A stretch of DNA of 64,000 nt from Apostichopus japonicus (GCF_037975245.1 NC_092580.1:20324501-20388500), one strand, 5' to 3'; numbered from the stretch's first letter, positions 1 through 11,709 are shown. The notes: generated from the letters alone by a model not told the origin. A program made the numbers and translations.

Positions 1-450
1 CTTCGGAATGGTTAAACTTACTTATGTATATCTGTGGCTTAAAATACTTAAGAATAGTTAAACTTACTTATGAATATCTGTGGCTTACAATAGTAACGAA
101 TAGTTAAAGTTACTTATGATTATCTGTTGTTTACCTTACTTACGAATAGTTAAATTCCCTTATAAATATATGTGGCTTAAAATACCTAAGAATAGTTAAA
201 CTTACTAATGAATATCTGAGGCTTACAAGAGCAATGAATAGTTAAAGTTAATTATGAATATATGTGGCTTACATTACTTACGAATAGTTAAACTTACGTA
301 AGAATATCTGTAGCTTACAATACTTACAAATAGTTCAACTTACTAATGCATATATTTGGCTTACAATACTTACGAGTGGTTAAACTGACTAAGGACTATA
401 TGTGGCTTACAATACTTATGAATAGTTAAACTTACTTATTAATATATGTT
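1..450. repeat. 46-bp tandem repeat array (about 10 copies)
   Basis: The motif gttaaactta recurs at 11, 57, 103, 149, 195, 241, 287, 333, 379 and 425, an exact 46-bp period. Units differ by a few substitutions but show no indels over ten copies. Each unit combines a gaatagttaaacttac block with a tatctgtggcttac block. The array enters from the left window edge, so its full length is unknown. It has no coding content. Confidence 0.93.
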
Positions 451-489
451 ACCATACTGTCATTAATGTCATTAAATAAAGTAGAATAA

Positions 490-685
490 TAAATAGAGGT
501 GAAATGGTTAATGGTGAAATGATAAAAGAAATGATAAAATGATAAAATGATAGAATGATAGAATGGTAGAATGGTAGAATGGTAAAATTGTAAAATGGTA
601 ATATGGTTATATGGTAATATGGTTATATGGTAAAAGGGTGAAATGATAAATAGTGAAGTGGTGAAGTGGTGAAATGGTAATTTTT
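490..685. repeat. 9-bp AT-rich minisatellite
   Basis: Imperfect repeats of an approximately 9-bp unit (ATGGTAAAA and variants such as ATGATAGA and ATGGTTAT) run across this stretch. The reading frame open on the minus strand here is only the translated repeat. Confidence 0.85.
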
Positions 686-689
686 TATG

Positions 690-1540
690 CAATATGCAAT
701 ATTTTATTCAAACCACTCTTTCAAATCGGAATAAAAAGATATAATTAACTCATTGCAATACAAACACACATACACATACATAAAAGGCTGGGGGAGTTAG
801 CTGGAAGCTGGTGGAAGGTGTTTGGTGGTGGTATTTGTGAGTTGGTTGCTGGAGACGTCTTGAACATCTATAAATATATAAACTAGAAAAGAACAATCAG
901 GCATTTTATTTTAGTTCAAACATTCTTCAAATCGGTATAAAAATATATAGTAATATCATTGCAATACCAACCCACATACTTTACTCTTTTGCTCATGGCA
1001 AAAGTCTGTGGGAAGGTAGCTGTTGGAAGGTGGTTGGTATTTGTTAGTCGGTGGCTAGGGACGTCTGGAACATCTATAAAATATAAACTAAGAAAGAAAA
1101 ACCAGGCATTCCTTTAACAAAGCATGTCATATTTTATTTTATTTAAAACACTCTTGAAATCGGCATAAAAATATATTGTAAAATCATAGCAATACCAACA
1201 TACATTTTTACTCTTTTGCTCGTGGCAAAAGGCTGGGGGGAGGTAGCTGGTGACTGGTGGAAGGTGGTTGGTGGTGGTATTTGTTAGTTGGTGGCTGGAG
1301 TGGTCTGGAACATCTATAAAATATAAACTAGAAAGAACAATCAGGCATTTCTTTAACAAATCTGCATAAAAATATATAATAACATCATTGCAATACAAAC
1401 ACACATAATTTATTACTCTTTTGCTTGTGGCAAAAAGGAAAGTGGCTGTTGGCTGGTAGCATGTGGCTGGTGGATGATGCAAAACCTGTAACACCTGCAA
1501 TATATAAACTAGAAATGAGCAATCAAAACTTTCTTTTTCA
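690..1540. repeat. Diverged tandem repeat, about 180-240 bp unit
   Basis: Four related blocks share a GT-rich part (ggctggtggaaggtggttgg) followed by catctataaaatataaacta and then agaaagaacaatcaggcatt. The aacta anchor occurs near 881, 1085, 1325 and 1506, so unit length varies with indels. Open frames within it repeat one another and are not genes. Confidence 0.75.
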
Positions 1541-2745
1541 ATTGATACCAGTACTACACCATTTTTGGTTCTTCTTCTGTTTAGTTCATAACATGGTTCC
1601 TTTCGTTCTTCGGTCGATCTGTCGTCTTGGTCCTCGTCCGCATTGTCATCACTCTAGAAGCAAACCAGTAGAGTTGTACATTAAGTTTCTCTTTAATTTT
1701 ATTTCGAGTATGTCCTAAATTTAAATTGCAATATTCGTAATAATGCTGGTTGCTAAATTAGGGAAATCCTTGGAGGTTTCCTGGTACCAGCAGACGTATC
1801 CAAGAAAGAAAGTCCCATAAAATAAGAAACGTTATAGAACGTACCGTCAAAAATTTCATCTTCAAGTAAATATATTGACATTTTGCAGCAAAATGAGAAA
1901 TTTCTGAAGTGTAATAAGTAAGGAAATCAACTTTGTGCTGCAAAACGCCAACATTACTATTATCAAATGTCACCCACTTCAACATTTGGAAACAAAAAGA
2001 TAACTTATGCTCACATCAGAAATTCATCATTACCACTGACAATTTGCAGCAAAATTTGATGACGTCAATTCAACATATTCAACAAAAGGTTTGATTACGC
2101 TTCCATGCTATCAGTTCAGCATTTTGCAGCAATAATCCAGAAAAGGATTTTAACATTTTGACGGCACCTTTACTTGTTCATAGGTTACTACAACTAGATT
2201 CATCGACAGTAATTGTTAAAATTTGGTTTCTTGTCATAACATACCGCATGAACAAGTATGGTAAAAGATAACATGTTTCTCGTCTTAAATATGAATGGTA
2301 TCTAAGAACATCAGTTAGAAGTAGAGCATTTTACCTAGAGCTTTTTAAAGAAGACAACAATCCTAAAATCATTCTTGGTTCATGTGATATATGCCATGCA
2401 TGACTTCTCCAAACATCTAAGCAAAAATCTTATTGCATTTGGGAGATATGATATCGATTTAATGTATCTTTACACACAAGGCTGGATAACTAACCAAGTT
2501 TACATATGACATCATCGAGCCACATGTGATTCATTGTTCTTCTATTGTCCTTTAATTATTACATCTGTTATGTTTGCATAAATGATGGCTTTTGTGTAAA
2601 TTTGTCTTGAACAAATGCTGAATCTAAAATATTGAACCTCTTTAACACGATCAACAGCTAGTTTACCTTGGGATTGTGTCGAAAGAAAACCAAAGAGAAA
2701 GTATGATTGAAGAGAGTCCAAGACAGAGATGGACCAAACACCATG
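1541..2745. other. Intergenic, no gene recognised
   Basis: AT-rich sequence with no convincing coding region on either strand. A short motif tttgcagcaaaa recurs loosely between about 1885 and 2130. Confidence 0.5.
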
Positions 2746-2751
2746 GAAGTA

Positions 2752-3240
2752 CAGGGGTGTGCCCACGCTGGGCGGCACTGGGTGGCCCCGCCTAGCACTA
2801 AACATTACCGCCCAGCACTGTCTTAAAAATCGTGAATCCCGTCCAGTACTATTTTCATCTAAAATCCTGGCATACCTAACATTATATTCAACATATATTG
2901 GGCCTAGCCTATGCCAAAATCATACAGACAAATAATGCATCAGTTACGCTTGCGAGAAACATTACTTACGGCTCTCAATCGGTCCCTTGTAAAATCTCTT
3001 TGAAACAAACTAATAACTTTTACCAGGTACATAATATATTTCACTAAAAAGAATTAAAAAAGGAAATTTTAGCAAAACTAGTACTTGTGTATGTGCTTAA
3101 AAAGCTACACAAGTGCCAGCATTTGGCATCTGAGCACCTTCAAGAAATCGGGGGGATGGGGACACCCCCTACCCTTACATCCCTCCCCCAGGACGGCGAT
3201 CAGTATACCCGGTACTCAGGAAATCCTGGGCACATCCCTG
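2752..3240. mobile_element. Non-autonomous hAT-like DNA transposon
   Basis: The left end CAGGGGTGTGCCCA and right end TGGGCACATCCCTG are inverted copies with one mismatch. Both ends are flanked directly by GAAGTA (2746-2751 and 3241-3246). The 489-bp interior has no transposase. The CAGGG termini fit the hAT superfamily, but hAT normally gives an 8-bp duplication and only 6 bp match here, so the superfamily is tentative. Confidence 0.7.
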
Positions 3241-3540
3241 GAAGTATATGCTCTACTGACATAGTTCTCCCCTTGCATCTTTACAAACAGTAGACCAGGA
3301 ATATGTGACTACACATTCCTATATGTAAGCTGATCTTTACTTGCTATAGGCTTATACCGATTAGGCCTACACTTAGCATTACCATTGAGTAAAGGCCAAC
3401 AACGTTGCACTTAAATTATCTGACATCATTGCCTTCTGTTTACATGCATATGGTGTTATAATTATTTTACAGTTACATTAGCAATCTCTTTAAGATGTAT
3501 TGCTGCATTCCTCAGCCAAAACAAAGGAAAAGTAACTTAA

Positions 3541-3811
3541 TTACCCAGCAAATACAAAACGTTATCATAACATTTTTAAAAGAGCCTCTAAAGTATGTTT
3601 TTATAACGTTAAATGTGGTGTTATAAAAACGTCGGCATAACGTTTTTATGGGATATTAATGTTATTTTAATGTTTTAATGAAAAAATGTTTTGAAATAAT
3701 AGCATGAAAACGTTTTCGTGACATATTTATTACACCACAAATAACATTATCAAAACAAAAAACGAAACGTTTTAATAACGTTTTAAAAACGTTTTTGTGT
3801 TTGCTGGGTAA
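3541..3811. mobile_element. Palindromic MITE with TTACCCAGCAAA ends
   Basis: The element opens with TTACCCAGCAAATACAAAAC and closes with the near-perfect inverse, ending TTTGCTGGGTAA. The 271-bp interior is full of AACGTT/AAACGTTT motifs in both orientations, so most of the unit can fold back on itself. No coding capacity. The TTA/TAA at the boundary may be TIR or target-site sequence; the superfamily is not resolved. Confidence 0.8.
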
Positions 3812-4251
3812 GATACTCTATGTAGATTCCTCAACTCACCTTCACTGCAAAGCAACCCGCATTAGTCTGTATACAAGGTTACACCGTGACTGCTTCTCTT
3901 CCTAAAGTCTAAGTTGAAGTTCCCGCCCAGCGCGTCTGTCGCGTGCCTTACCTCATGAATATGGATGTTTTCTTGTCCTGTCTTTCATCGAAGTCAGTCA
4001 ACCACACATACTAAGCTGTTGGAAGCTAGACCATGGAGCTATGAACAGATTATAGCTCCATGGCTAGACCAAGTATCTCCTGTACGTTCTGCGCATCTTC
4101 TCTTGTGGTTGAGTGACTTCGTCACGTCAAAGGGTATATTTTGGGATATATGCACTCCACGGCAGTGCTAGATCAAACATCTGGATCATTTCTATTAGCG
4201 GCAAATGATAATTTTCTCCGCTTCAGGTAGTAACCATTCCAAGTATATAAC
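3812..4251. other. Intergenic, one hairpin, no gene recognised
   Basis: No coding region can be supported. Positions about 4022-4070 hold an imperfect inverted repeat of about 17 bp (ctagaccatggagctat against its inverse) around a 9-base loop; function unknown. Confidence 0.4.
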
Positions 4252-4267
4252 AATTTTAATAATAATA

Positions 4268-4366
4268 TCCTGCTAGGATCGAAATGTCAGGCCAACTTAC
4301 TTTTACACATTCTATTACACAGGCTCTCTAGTGGATAAGCAGTTTGCTAACAGTTTTATTTCATTT
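4268..4366 (+). repeat. Left terminal direct repeat (pseudo-LTR), 5' truncated
   Basis: Matches 7530-7628 over all 99 bases except one transition. It keeps only the 3' half of the ribozyme (stem II, GAAA, TGTC) and lacks the CTGAAGA core arm present in the right copy. Confidence 0.92.
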
Positions 4367-4509
4367 TGTTTTTCAGCTGCTCTGTTACTGTATCCCTTCG
4401 GGTGATCCTCCTTATCTACTTTGTACTTTGTATTTGTACTTGTATTTGTATTCTTGTGTTTCAGTTTTTCATTTCATTTTTATCATTCACTCATCCCGCT
4501 GCTTTCACC

Positions 4510-7201
4510 ATGTCTCACCATTTTCTTTTGTTTCAGAAGCTCAGAAAATTGATGCAGAAATCCCAGCGCTATTCTTTCCATCTTTCCAACTACAGGTTCT
4601 ACTCTCTCTCTCGCATTATTCCCTCAGGTCTACAGGTTACACACCAACCAGCACTAGGGACACTCCCTCCAGGACTCCAGAGAGAGTGGAACCGAGTCTT
4701 ACACAGCACCTCCATCCGTCTCATCAACATCCTCACCAAACACTGCCAATTGTCCTTAGATAGCCTCAAAGATGATATCCTGAGGCTGAAGCTTGAATTA
4801 CAGTCATGCTGCACCGATGATGAATGGACTCAGTACACTAACAAAATTAACTTGTGTTTGTCTCAGCAGAACATTGAACTCACAGAAAGAAGAAATAAGA
4901 AAATGACTGACCTTCAGAAAAGACGCAAACGTACCGCTTGCAACCGTTTTAGAAGGCCCCAGACTCCATCTGAGTCTGCACCACCATCCTCAACTGCAGT
5001 TGTTAACTTATCTTCTTCTACTCTTACCAGTGCAGACCTTAGGCTTCTCTCCAAAGGACTCAACTTCTGTCCTACTCCTCCAGCATTTGACCAAGCGGAA
5101 CTGAGTCAAGATCTTACTCATTTCTTTCGCAGAATTCGCCTTCGTGAGTTTTTCCTAGATGATCCTCCAACTGAACGGGAACCCTTCTGCAAGAAAAGTT
5201 CTTGGATGCCTCCTAAGAACAGAGTCCCTGTTTTAGAAGCCTACACACAGGTCGTCAGCTCTGAGACTAACCAGTCAAACTCTCCTCTCCGCAGAACACA
5301 CGACAGCCTTCCAAGAGATGAGCGAACAGCACTCTCCTCACTGATGTCTCGCAGTGACATTATCATCAAGCCAGCCGACAAAGGTTCTGCAGTTGTCATC
5401 CAGGATCGACAGGATTACATCAAGGAAGCCATGCGTCATCTCTCCAACAGTGATATTTACACTCTTCTTGATTCTGATCCCACAGATATTTTCTCCCAGC
5501 AGATAAAACAGACCATCACTGATATGTACCAGCGGAACCAGATCTCTAAGAAGGCTGTTTCTTTCATTTCTCCCACAGACTGTAAGGCAGCCAGGTTTTA
5601 TCTCCTGCCCAAAATTCACAAGCCTGGTAACCTGGTAGGCCTATCATCTCGGGCAATGGGTCCCCCACCGAGAAGATATCCTTGTTTGTGGACCACTTCA
5701 TCAAACCTCTTGTTCCTCAGATTAATTCTTATATCCATGACACTCCAGATTTCCTCAGGAAACTTGAAGATATCAAAAACCAAATCCCCAGTACAGCCAT
5801 CATCGGTACTTTCGACGTCACTTCTCTGTACACTTACATCCCTCATGCTGAAGGTATCGCAGCCACGTGTGCAGCCCTGTCTAGGAAGGTCCACCCTTGT
5901 CCACCCATCTCTGACATCAAAGCTCTCATGCAACAGGTTCTCACCAAAAACAACTTCACGTTCATGGACAAGCATTACCTTCAAAGACACGGGACAGCCA
6001 TGGGAACCAGGATGGCTCCTTCCTATGCATGCCTGTTTATGTCTAGCCTTGAAGAACGCATGCTCAGTACGGCTCCCTGTCGTCCCCTTATCTGGTGGCG
6101 CTACATCGATGACATCTTCATTTGGACCAGTGATGAGGATAGCCTGCTCACCTTCATCAATCACATCAATTCTTTCCACAGCACCATCAAATTCACCTCA
6201 GATTACTCTCACCAACAGGTTAACTTTCTCGATGTGACTGTTCGCAAGGAACACGATTCTCTCTCTACAGACTTATACACCAAGCCCACAGACACACACC
6301 AGTATCTCCATTCTTCAAGCTGCCATCCCCGTCACTGCAAGTCTGGAATTGCCTACAGTCAAGCACTTCGTCTTCGTCGCATTTGCTCTAACAATTCCTC
6401 TTTCATTCGCCATACAGATGCTTTGGAAAAACACCTTATTGCCAGGGGCCATAGTGCCAGAAGGGTGCGTGAAGCCATTCAGAGAGTCCGCTCCCTTTCC
6501 AGATCATCTACTTTGGCAGTGAAGGACAAAAAGGGACGAGATTGCGACAACAAGCTGCCCCTCGTTGTTACTTTCCACCCAAATCTTCCTCCCCTTCAGA
6601 AAATCACCTCTAACAACCACAACATTCTCCTCACTTCAGATAGACTCCAACGAGCCGTCCCTGAAAAACCCATCATCGCCTACAGACGAGACGACCACGC
6701 AACCTATGAGACCTTCTTGTACGTGCTGCTGTTCCACCTCTAACTTCTAACCCCACACCCATTCAGCATGGTACCTTCAAATGTGATCGTACTTCGAGAT
6801 GCATCGTCTGCAGCCACCACATTGTTGAATCCAATTCCATCACCAGCCACAGCATGCAACTCACACACAAGACTAAGGGTCACATCACTTGCACTACCAC
6901 CAATGTCATCTATCTGATCTCTTGTAGAGTTTGCGGCATCCAGTATGTTGGCGAAACCAAAACCACCCTAAAGAAGCGATTCTATGGTCACAGATCCACA
7001 GTCAACACCATGAAGACTGAGACCCCAGTTGGAGAACATTTTAACCTTCCCAACCATACCATTAACGACATGTCCCTACAGGGGATTGAATCCTTAGGTA
7101 GCCGTCCTGACTTAGTACGTATCAGCAGAGAGAGGCTCTGGATGCAACGCCTTCGTACCATTCAACCTCATGGGCTGAACATTCAGGAAGGACATGACTA
7201 A
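4510..7201 (+). pseudogene. Broken Penelope reverse transcriptase / GIY-YIG polyprotein
   Basis: Reading begins in one frame at an ATG at 4510, just past the left repeat, and runs to about 5640 through a charged N-terminal region ending in the family motif FYLLPKIHKP (about 5592-5621). The frame then shifts: the continuation, starting RPIISGNG and including FDVTSLYT and the catalytic YIDDIF (about 6103-6120), lies in a second frame ending at 6743. A second shift near 6715-6725 moves to a third frame. That frame carries a Cys/His cluster (about 6780-6820) and a GIY-YIG-type nuclease domain with YLISC and QYVGET motifs (about 6910-7100), and stops at 7201. RT copies the RNA and the nuclease nicks the target. 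With two frameshifts this copy is unlikely to make a functional enzyme. Confidence 0.9.
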
Positions 7202-7515
7202 CTTTCCTCTGTTCCCTACTCCTTCTCCCCTTTCTCCCTTCCCCCCCCCCCCCCTTTCACTCTTCCTCTCACAGCTCTCTTGCCCTCCATTTTTCTTCAC
7301 ACCTTTCTGTCTTTGTCCCTCTCCAGTTTATTCCTTACCCTGTGCCTTTAATCCTCTCTTTGTCCCTCCACAGTTTATCTCCTTCCTCTCCTCTTCTCCT
7401 GTTGCTTTCTACTTATAATCCCCTTTCATCCATCTCATTGTGTTCACCGTGCTAATGAACCTGTCTGTATTCTGTGCGTGTTTTTGTCCCCTCTGTTACT
7501 GTAACTTGTCATTTA

Positions 7516-7554
7516 GCCTCTGAAGAAGATCCTGCTAGGATCGAAACGTCAGGC
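7516..7554 (+). ncRNA. Hammerhead ribozyme fold in the Penelope terminal repeat
   Basis: The hammerhead parts appear in type I order. GCCT (7516-7519) pairs with AGGC (7551-7554) as stem I. CTGAAGA (7520-7526) matches the CUGANGA core. GATCCT (7528-7533), loop GCT and AGGATC (7537-7542) form stem II. GAAA follows at 7543-7546. ACGT (7546-7549) is self-complementary, so stem III is either two base pairs or forms between two RNA copies. Cleavage is predicted after GTC at 7550. One extra A (7527) sits between core and stem II, which could weaken activity. Hammerheads in Penelope terminal repeats are known; this instance is read by eye. Confidence 0.8.
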
Positions 7555-7628
7555 CAACTTACTTTTACACATTCTATTACACAGGCTCTCTAGTGGATAA
7601 GCAGTTTGCTAACAGTTTTATTTCATTT
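7530..7628 (+). repeat. Right terminal direct repeat (pseudo-LTR)
   Basis: The 99-bp partner of the left repeat, ending exactly at the second target-site duplication. Sequence upstream of it (about 7440-7529) probably also belongs to the complete terminal repeat and was lost from the truncated left end. Confidence 0.9.
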
Positions 7629-7644
7629 AATTTTAATAATAATA

Positions 7645-8100
7645 AGAATCATTTAAACACCTTATTTGGTCAACATTTCTACGTTTTAGGTGGAATTTTG
7701 TCCTAAAATGTCACAATATCAATAAAGGCCGAATGAAAAAGCTATATATACTGATAAAAAACCGAAATTTGACATACAATTCAAAAAGCCCTAAAGTTCA
7801 ACACTTTATTAGAAAATTTGGCAAAAAATGTAAAATATCAACAAATAGCTGAAATGAAATTTAATTGAATATTTCAAGATGAACAGTCGACGTTTCGAGA
7901 TAAAAAGTCTCAAAATTTCGAGGAAGCCGAAATTTCATAAACAAAATGTCAGCTGAATTTGAAGTAACTGTGTCGCCCAATCCCCTTCCATATTTATCTT
8001 CTAACCATGCGATGATTACGTCATTGAAACCGGCACTCCTAATTGGTCCAAAGTAGTACCAGTAATTATTATAGGACAGTATGATACATTGCCGCGATGA
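7645..8100. other. Intergenic, no gene recognised
   Basis: AT-rich, with scattered inverted AAATTT motifs (aaatttcg/cgaaattt) near 7760-7960. No coding region or RNA gene is supported. Confidence 0.4.
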
Positions 8101-8857
8101 GACGAGACGGGAAATAAGGTTGCTAAATGCCGATTATTGGTTCCAAATGAAACAAGGAAAGTTGTGGTGTTCAGGGAATTCAGAGATTTAGTTGAAACCG
8201 GTAGTCATTTATTTTGGAGTTGATATTGAGTATGTTTAGAACTTCTCATAAAAAGATATCATACGGAGAGGCGGTTATACGTACGCGACTTCGGTCAGCC
8301 TACATATAATAATAGTATTACTATCAAGATACTACACCTTGCTATATAGGACTAGGTCCGTAGTACTGCGCCTAGTTATTGCCTATACTATAGGCTTGGC
8401 CATAGTTTAAGTAACAATACATATTGAGGAAGGTAGGACTATGCCTAACGTTAGGCCTATATACTTCTTGCAAACTTGTAGTACATACTTGCGGTAGGGA
8501 TGTTTGCCTACAGAACTAGTGAACTAGCAATAGTAGTAGCTAGTACGTACTTAGGGTAGGGATGCATGTTCAGGCATACAATTCCACAGGCAACATGAAT
8601 GTTATTCGCCCTAGGCCTACCCATAAATATTTACTTAATATGCATGGCTCAAACCTAAAAATGGCATTAACAAGTTTGTTACAAATACTAGGCTGATATC
8701 AATATTTTCTTTTATTTTGTTATCACCAAAGATTTGGTACTTGTGGATAACGAGGATGAAGCAGAGATCAACAAAGATGCTGTTGTACATACTCTCAATC
8801 TCATTGAAATGGAGCCAAACACAGTCATCATAGTGTTGAAGAGAGATGGGATGTGGG
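8101..8857 (+). CDS. Possible gene fragment with CIDE-N-like exons
   Basis: Two plus-strand segments read like halves of a CIDE-N (DFF45/CIDE) interaction domain. Segment A (8101-8200) contains CRLLVPNETRKVVVF, comparable to the basic strand of the fold, and is followed by a weak GTAGTC donor. Segment B (8732-8857) is preceded by a pyrimidine-rich AG acceptor and followed by GTAAGT. It reads DLVLVDNEDEAEI and then PNTVIIVL, comparable to the acidic LVLEEDGTEV and DNTVLMVL region of the family. Joining A to B keeps phase but would omit about ten residues normally found between them. No start exon or downstream partner was found. It may be part of a gene, a fragment, or chance. Confidence 0.3.
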
Positions 8858-10129
8858 GTAAGTGACAATTTAGCTCCAGCCTATCCAAAATATTCTGTTG
8901 ACATGAATAATCAGCAGTGTTTCGAAATGTGTGCATACAAGTTGGGGATCTTTTTGACGAGTTTTCCTCAAACACACTAAGCCTACCTTTATTCCCTGAT
9001 TTCCCCGTTCCAAATCGCAGATTCCCCCTCGGTTGACAGGAGAGTAATTTTACTTTTGAAAGACGTTTGCAACTATGCTGTTAACTTGGATGATTCTTAA
9101 ACAATCTTTACCTATCAAACAGGTGGCCTGAACAATTATGGGTTGAAGGGAATCACCTCTTGAAAAATATAAGTGGATTTTGCAAGGTCTTTGAGTATCC
9201 CTGGCGAGAATTTCAAACACACCAGGACTTGGAAGTACATAAACTCATATTACGAAAAAAGATTAATGAAAGTTCTGTAGGCCTATAATTTATGTTATGT
9301 AAGCTCTAATAATGAACCTGTTATATTTATTTCAATTTTCAAGAAAGCTTGTATTTTCCACACCTAAATTTAAAGCTCAGTCATCTTGGCAGTTCTTCAG
9401 AAAAGTGCAGGTGGTCGCTGTTTCAGCCGAATGCAGAGTCAACATATCTGAATGCGAAATGCAGGAGATCATTGGTAAACATAGCGGTTGCTAACATGAT
9501 GGTATGTACATGGGTAAGTATTTTTTATCACGTCATGATTTCATATGAATTTGATGTATACATTAACTTATTTGTAAACATGGATTTATTGAGACTTGTA
9601 ACCAGTATATATGCCCAATTGATATAAAATTTACATGGTCAACCCATGTTAAGGATATTCTGCTCAGGTCGAGTATCCGCAACATGTTTCAATTTTCCTG
9701 CTTAAAGGCATGATTGCATATTGTAATGAACTTGAAAGCATTTCAATGTACACATACAGAAGTTTGAGAAATTCCCTACCAAAGGTACGTATGCAGCTAC
9801 TGAAGTGAGATGTATGATGTCAAATTGTAGTTAGCAGCTGCCAATTAATTAACATGTAAGATGCATGTTTGGTGGTGAAAAGTACTTTCATTAAGGTAAA
9901 AGTTGAGCTGTTGACCTCGCTGCAAGAGTAATCTGACTAAGAGGTCTGTCTGTGTGTTCAAGGGGTGACCAACGGCTCTACTGGCGGATGCGGTGTATCA
10001 CTACTGAAAAAGATTTAGATCACCAAGGTTGATATCGGTTAGTGTGTGATCATATAACCAGAAAGCCAATGGGCATATTGTGATTCCTTGCCAGTTGAGA
10101 TTATAATCCCAAGCTTTCGTCATTGTTGA
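8858..10129. other. Intergenic, no gene recognised
   Basis: Short open frames near 9312-9627 show no recognisable domain, and their splice context is not convincing. No repeat structure stands out. Confidence 0.4.
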
Positions 10130-11080
10130 ATAAATGATCAGCAAGGTTCTTTCACTGACTGTGGACCTATCTACTAAATATGTTAACTTAACATGTTTAC
10201 AAGCTATTTTTAGCAAAAGCCAACTCAAGCCCTGCCCACTAATAAATGTTCATAATATCACATTGAACATATCATGTACCCACTATCTACCGACACCTTC
10301 ACACAAAGTATGATTCAATTCTGAAAATGTTTACATTTGACCCTGTGACCTCATTAATATTCTTGATATGTGCACCAAAATCAATGGGGCTCTTCTACTC
10401 ACAATGGCGCATATATGTACCAAGTATGACTTCAATCCACTTGTCGTTGTTCTGTTACCGTGTTTACAAGCTATTTTAGTGAAAATCAACTTAAGCCCCA
10501 CATACACACACACACACGCAATCACCATCGCATATATTCCTTTTACCTTCGGGCAAGGAATCAAAAAGCGATGTTAATCCCACTTAAAGTAGCTGTGCAA
10601 CTTTAAATAATCACATTAATTAAAACAAAATATGAATACACTTGATATATATTTTTTATCCTTAAGTCTCCTTTATCATTCAGTGGGACTCCACCTACAG
10701 ATCACTAAAAGAAAATATGCCATTGGCATTAATGTCAACGCGTTTATTATCCTTGCAGACCCACACACACCAATTGGTCATGAAAGTAATAAAGCTTCAT
10801 TACAATAAACTGATCGACATTTTATTGCAGACAATTAACTTCCAGACAAACTTATTTAGTAGATCCTTGCGACAAGTCATATGTGGAGGCTATATTTAAT
10901 GTACCACTGCAGGCAGTATATGTGAATGTTTAACAGGGCTGAATTTATGTCATTAGCAAGGTTCTTGCACTCCTACGGAACTGTTTACAAGCTTTTAAAT
11001 TCTTTTGACCTCAGATGACCTTTGACCTTCACAGGAAAATAGTATGTTGTACTTAACGGTCTCTTGTATTGTGTGTAATG
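10130..11080. repeat. Diverged dispersed repeat with gtttacaagct modules
   Basis: The motif tgtttacaagctattttta with following text (caactcaagccc-like) appears near 10193 and again near 10461, and a shorter version occurs near 10981. Interspersed are tgacctttgacc-like blocks near 10340 and 11010. This looks like the remains of a low-complexity or transposon-derived family; ends are not defined. Confidence 0.45.
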
Positions 11081-11709
11081 TGGGGTCAATACCAGTGACC
11101 TATAATTATATGTAAAACAACACACATGACATTCATCCAACTTTTCAGACTGAACTCCAGTGACATATATCTCAGATGAAATCTAAAACAGGATCCTGGT
11201 ACTTAAAGTGGATTATTATTAATAGATATATGTTAGTAATTACTTCAGGAAGATTTTTTTCGATGAAAGAAGCAATACAGGGTTCATAGAAGCCAGGGGG
11301 CCTCTGCAACCAGAGGCTGGGTTTTGTTTTGCTTACTGTTTTCAGAGCAACATAATTAGCTGTAATCTAGTACATACACTACAAATGAATATAGCCTACT
11401 ATCTAAGAGAAGAGTAATGGATGTCATCCGCTAGTATGTGAGATGAAATAACAACCCTTATGACAATGACTAATGAATGTAAATTTCAGCAAGTTCAGAA
11501 AATTTGGGAAAGATTTGGTTCCAGCTTTGTACAGAACAATTGGACAGGTTTATGGTTTTGACGGTAATCGTAACCAATGCATTCATGCTGCTGAGTGTAT
11601 GTGCATTGCGTGGGCATGTGTGTGTATATGACGCCTACCTTGTAAATATGATATCTAAAGAAGGATAACTTGACGAGATCTTATGTTTGGTATAGGTGTA
11701 CCACACTAA

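Larger units (their letters stand above)
4268..7628 (+). mobile_element. Penelope-like retroelement (canonical, GIY-YIG endonuclease-bearing)
   Basis: The 3361-bp insertion is bounded by a perfect 16-bp target-site duplication AATTTTAATAATAATA at 4252-4267 and 7629-7644. Its ends are 99-bp direct repeats (4268-4366 and 7530-7628) that differ at one base (4285 T versus 7547 C). Inside are the RT and GIY-YIG coding regions, then a CT-rich 3' untranslated stretch. Direct terminal repeats, this RT type and the C-terminal GIY-YIG domain together define canonical Penelope-like elements. The left repeat starts inside the hammerhead stem II, so the copy is truncated at its 5' end. The near-identity of the repeats suggests a fairly young insertion. 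Confidence 0.93.

Noticed and set aside
1-450. CRISPR-like array of regularly spaced repeats
   Set aside because: The whole 46-bp unit is repeated without unique spacers, and the genome is eukaryotic.
432-692. Open frame on the minus strand with repeated FYHFTIL-like text
   Set aside because: It is a translation of the 9-bp minisatellite.
4022-4070. Imperfect 17-bp hairpin
   Set aside because: Isolated, with mismatches and no T-run or other context to suggest a terminator or RNA gene.
7194-7418. Open frame rich in Pro, Ser and Phe after the GIY-YIG domain
   Set aside because: It is translated CT-rich low-complexity sequence in the 3' untranslated part of the Penelope element.
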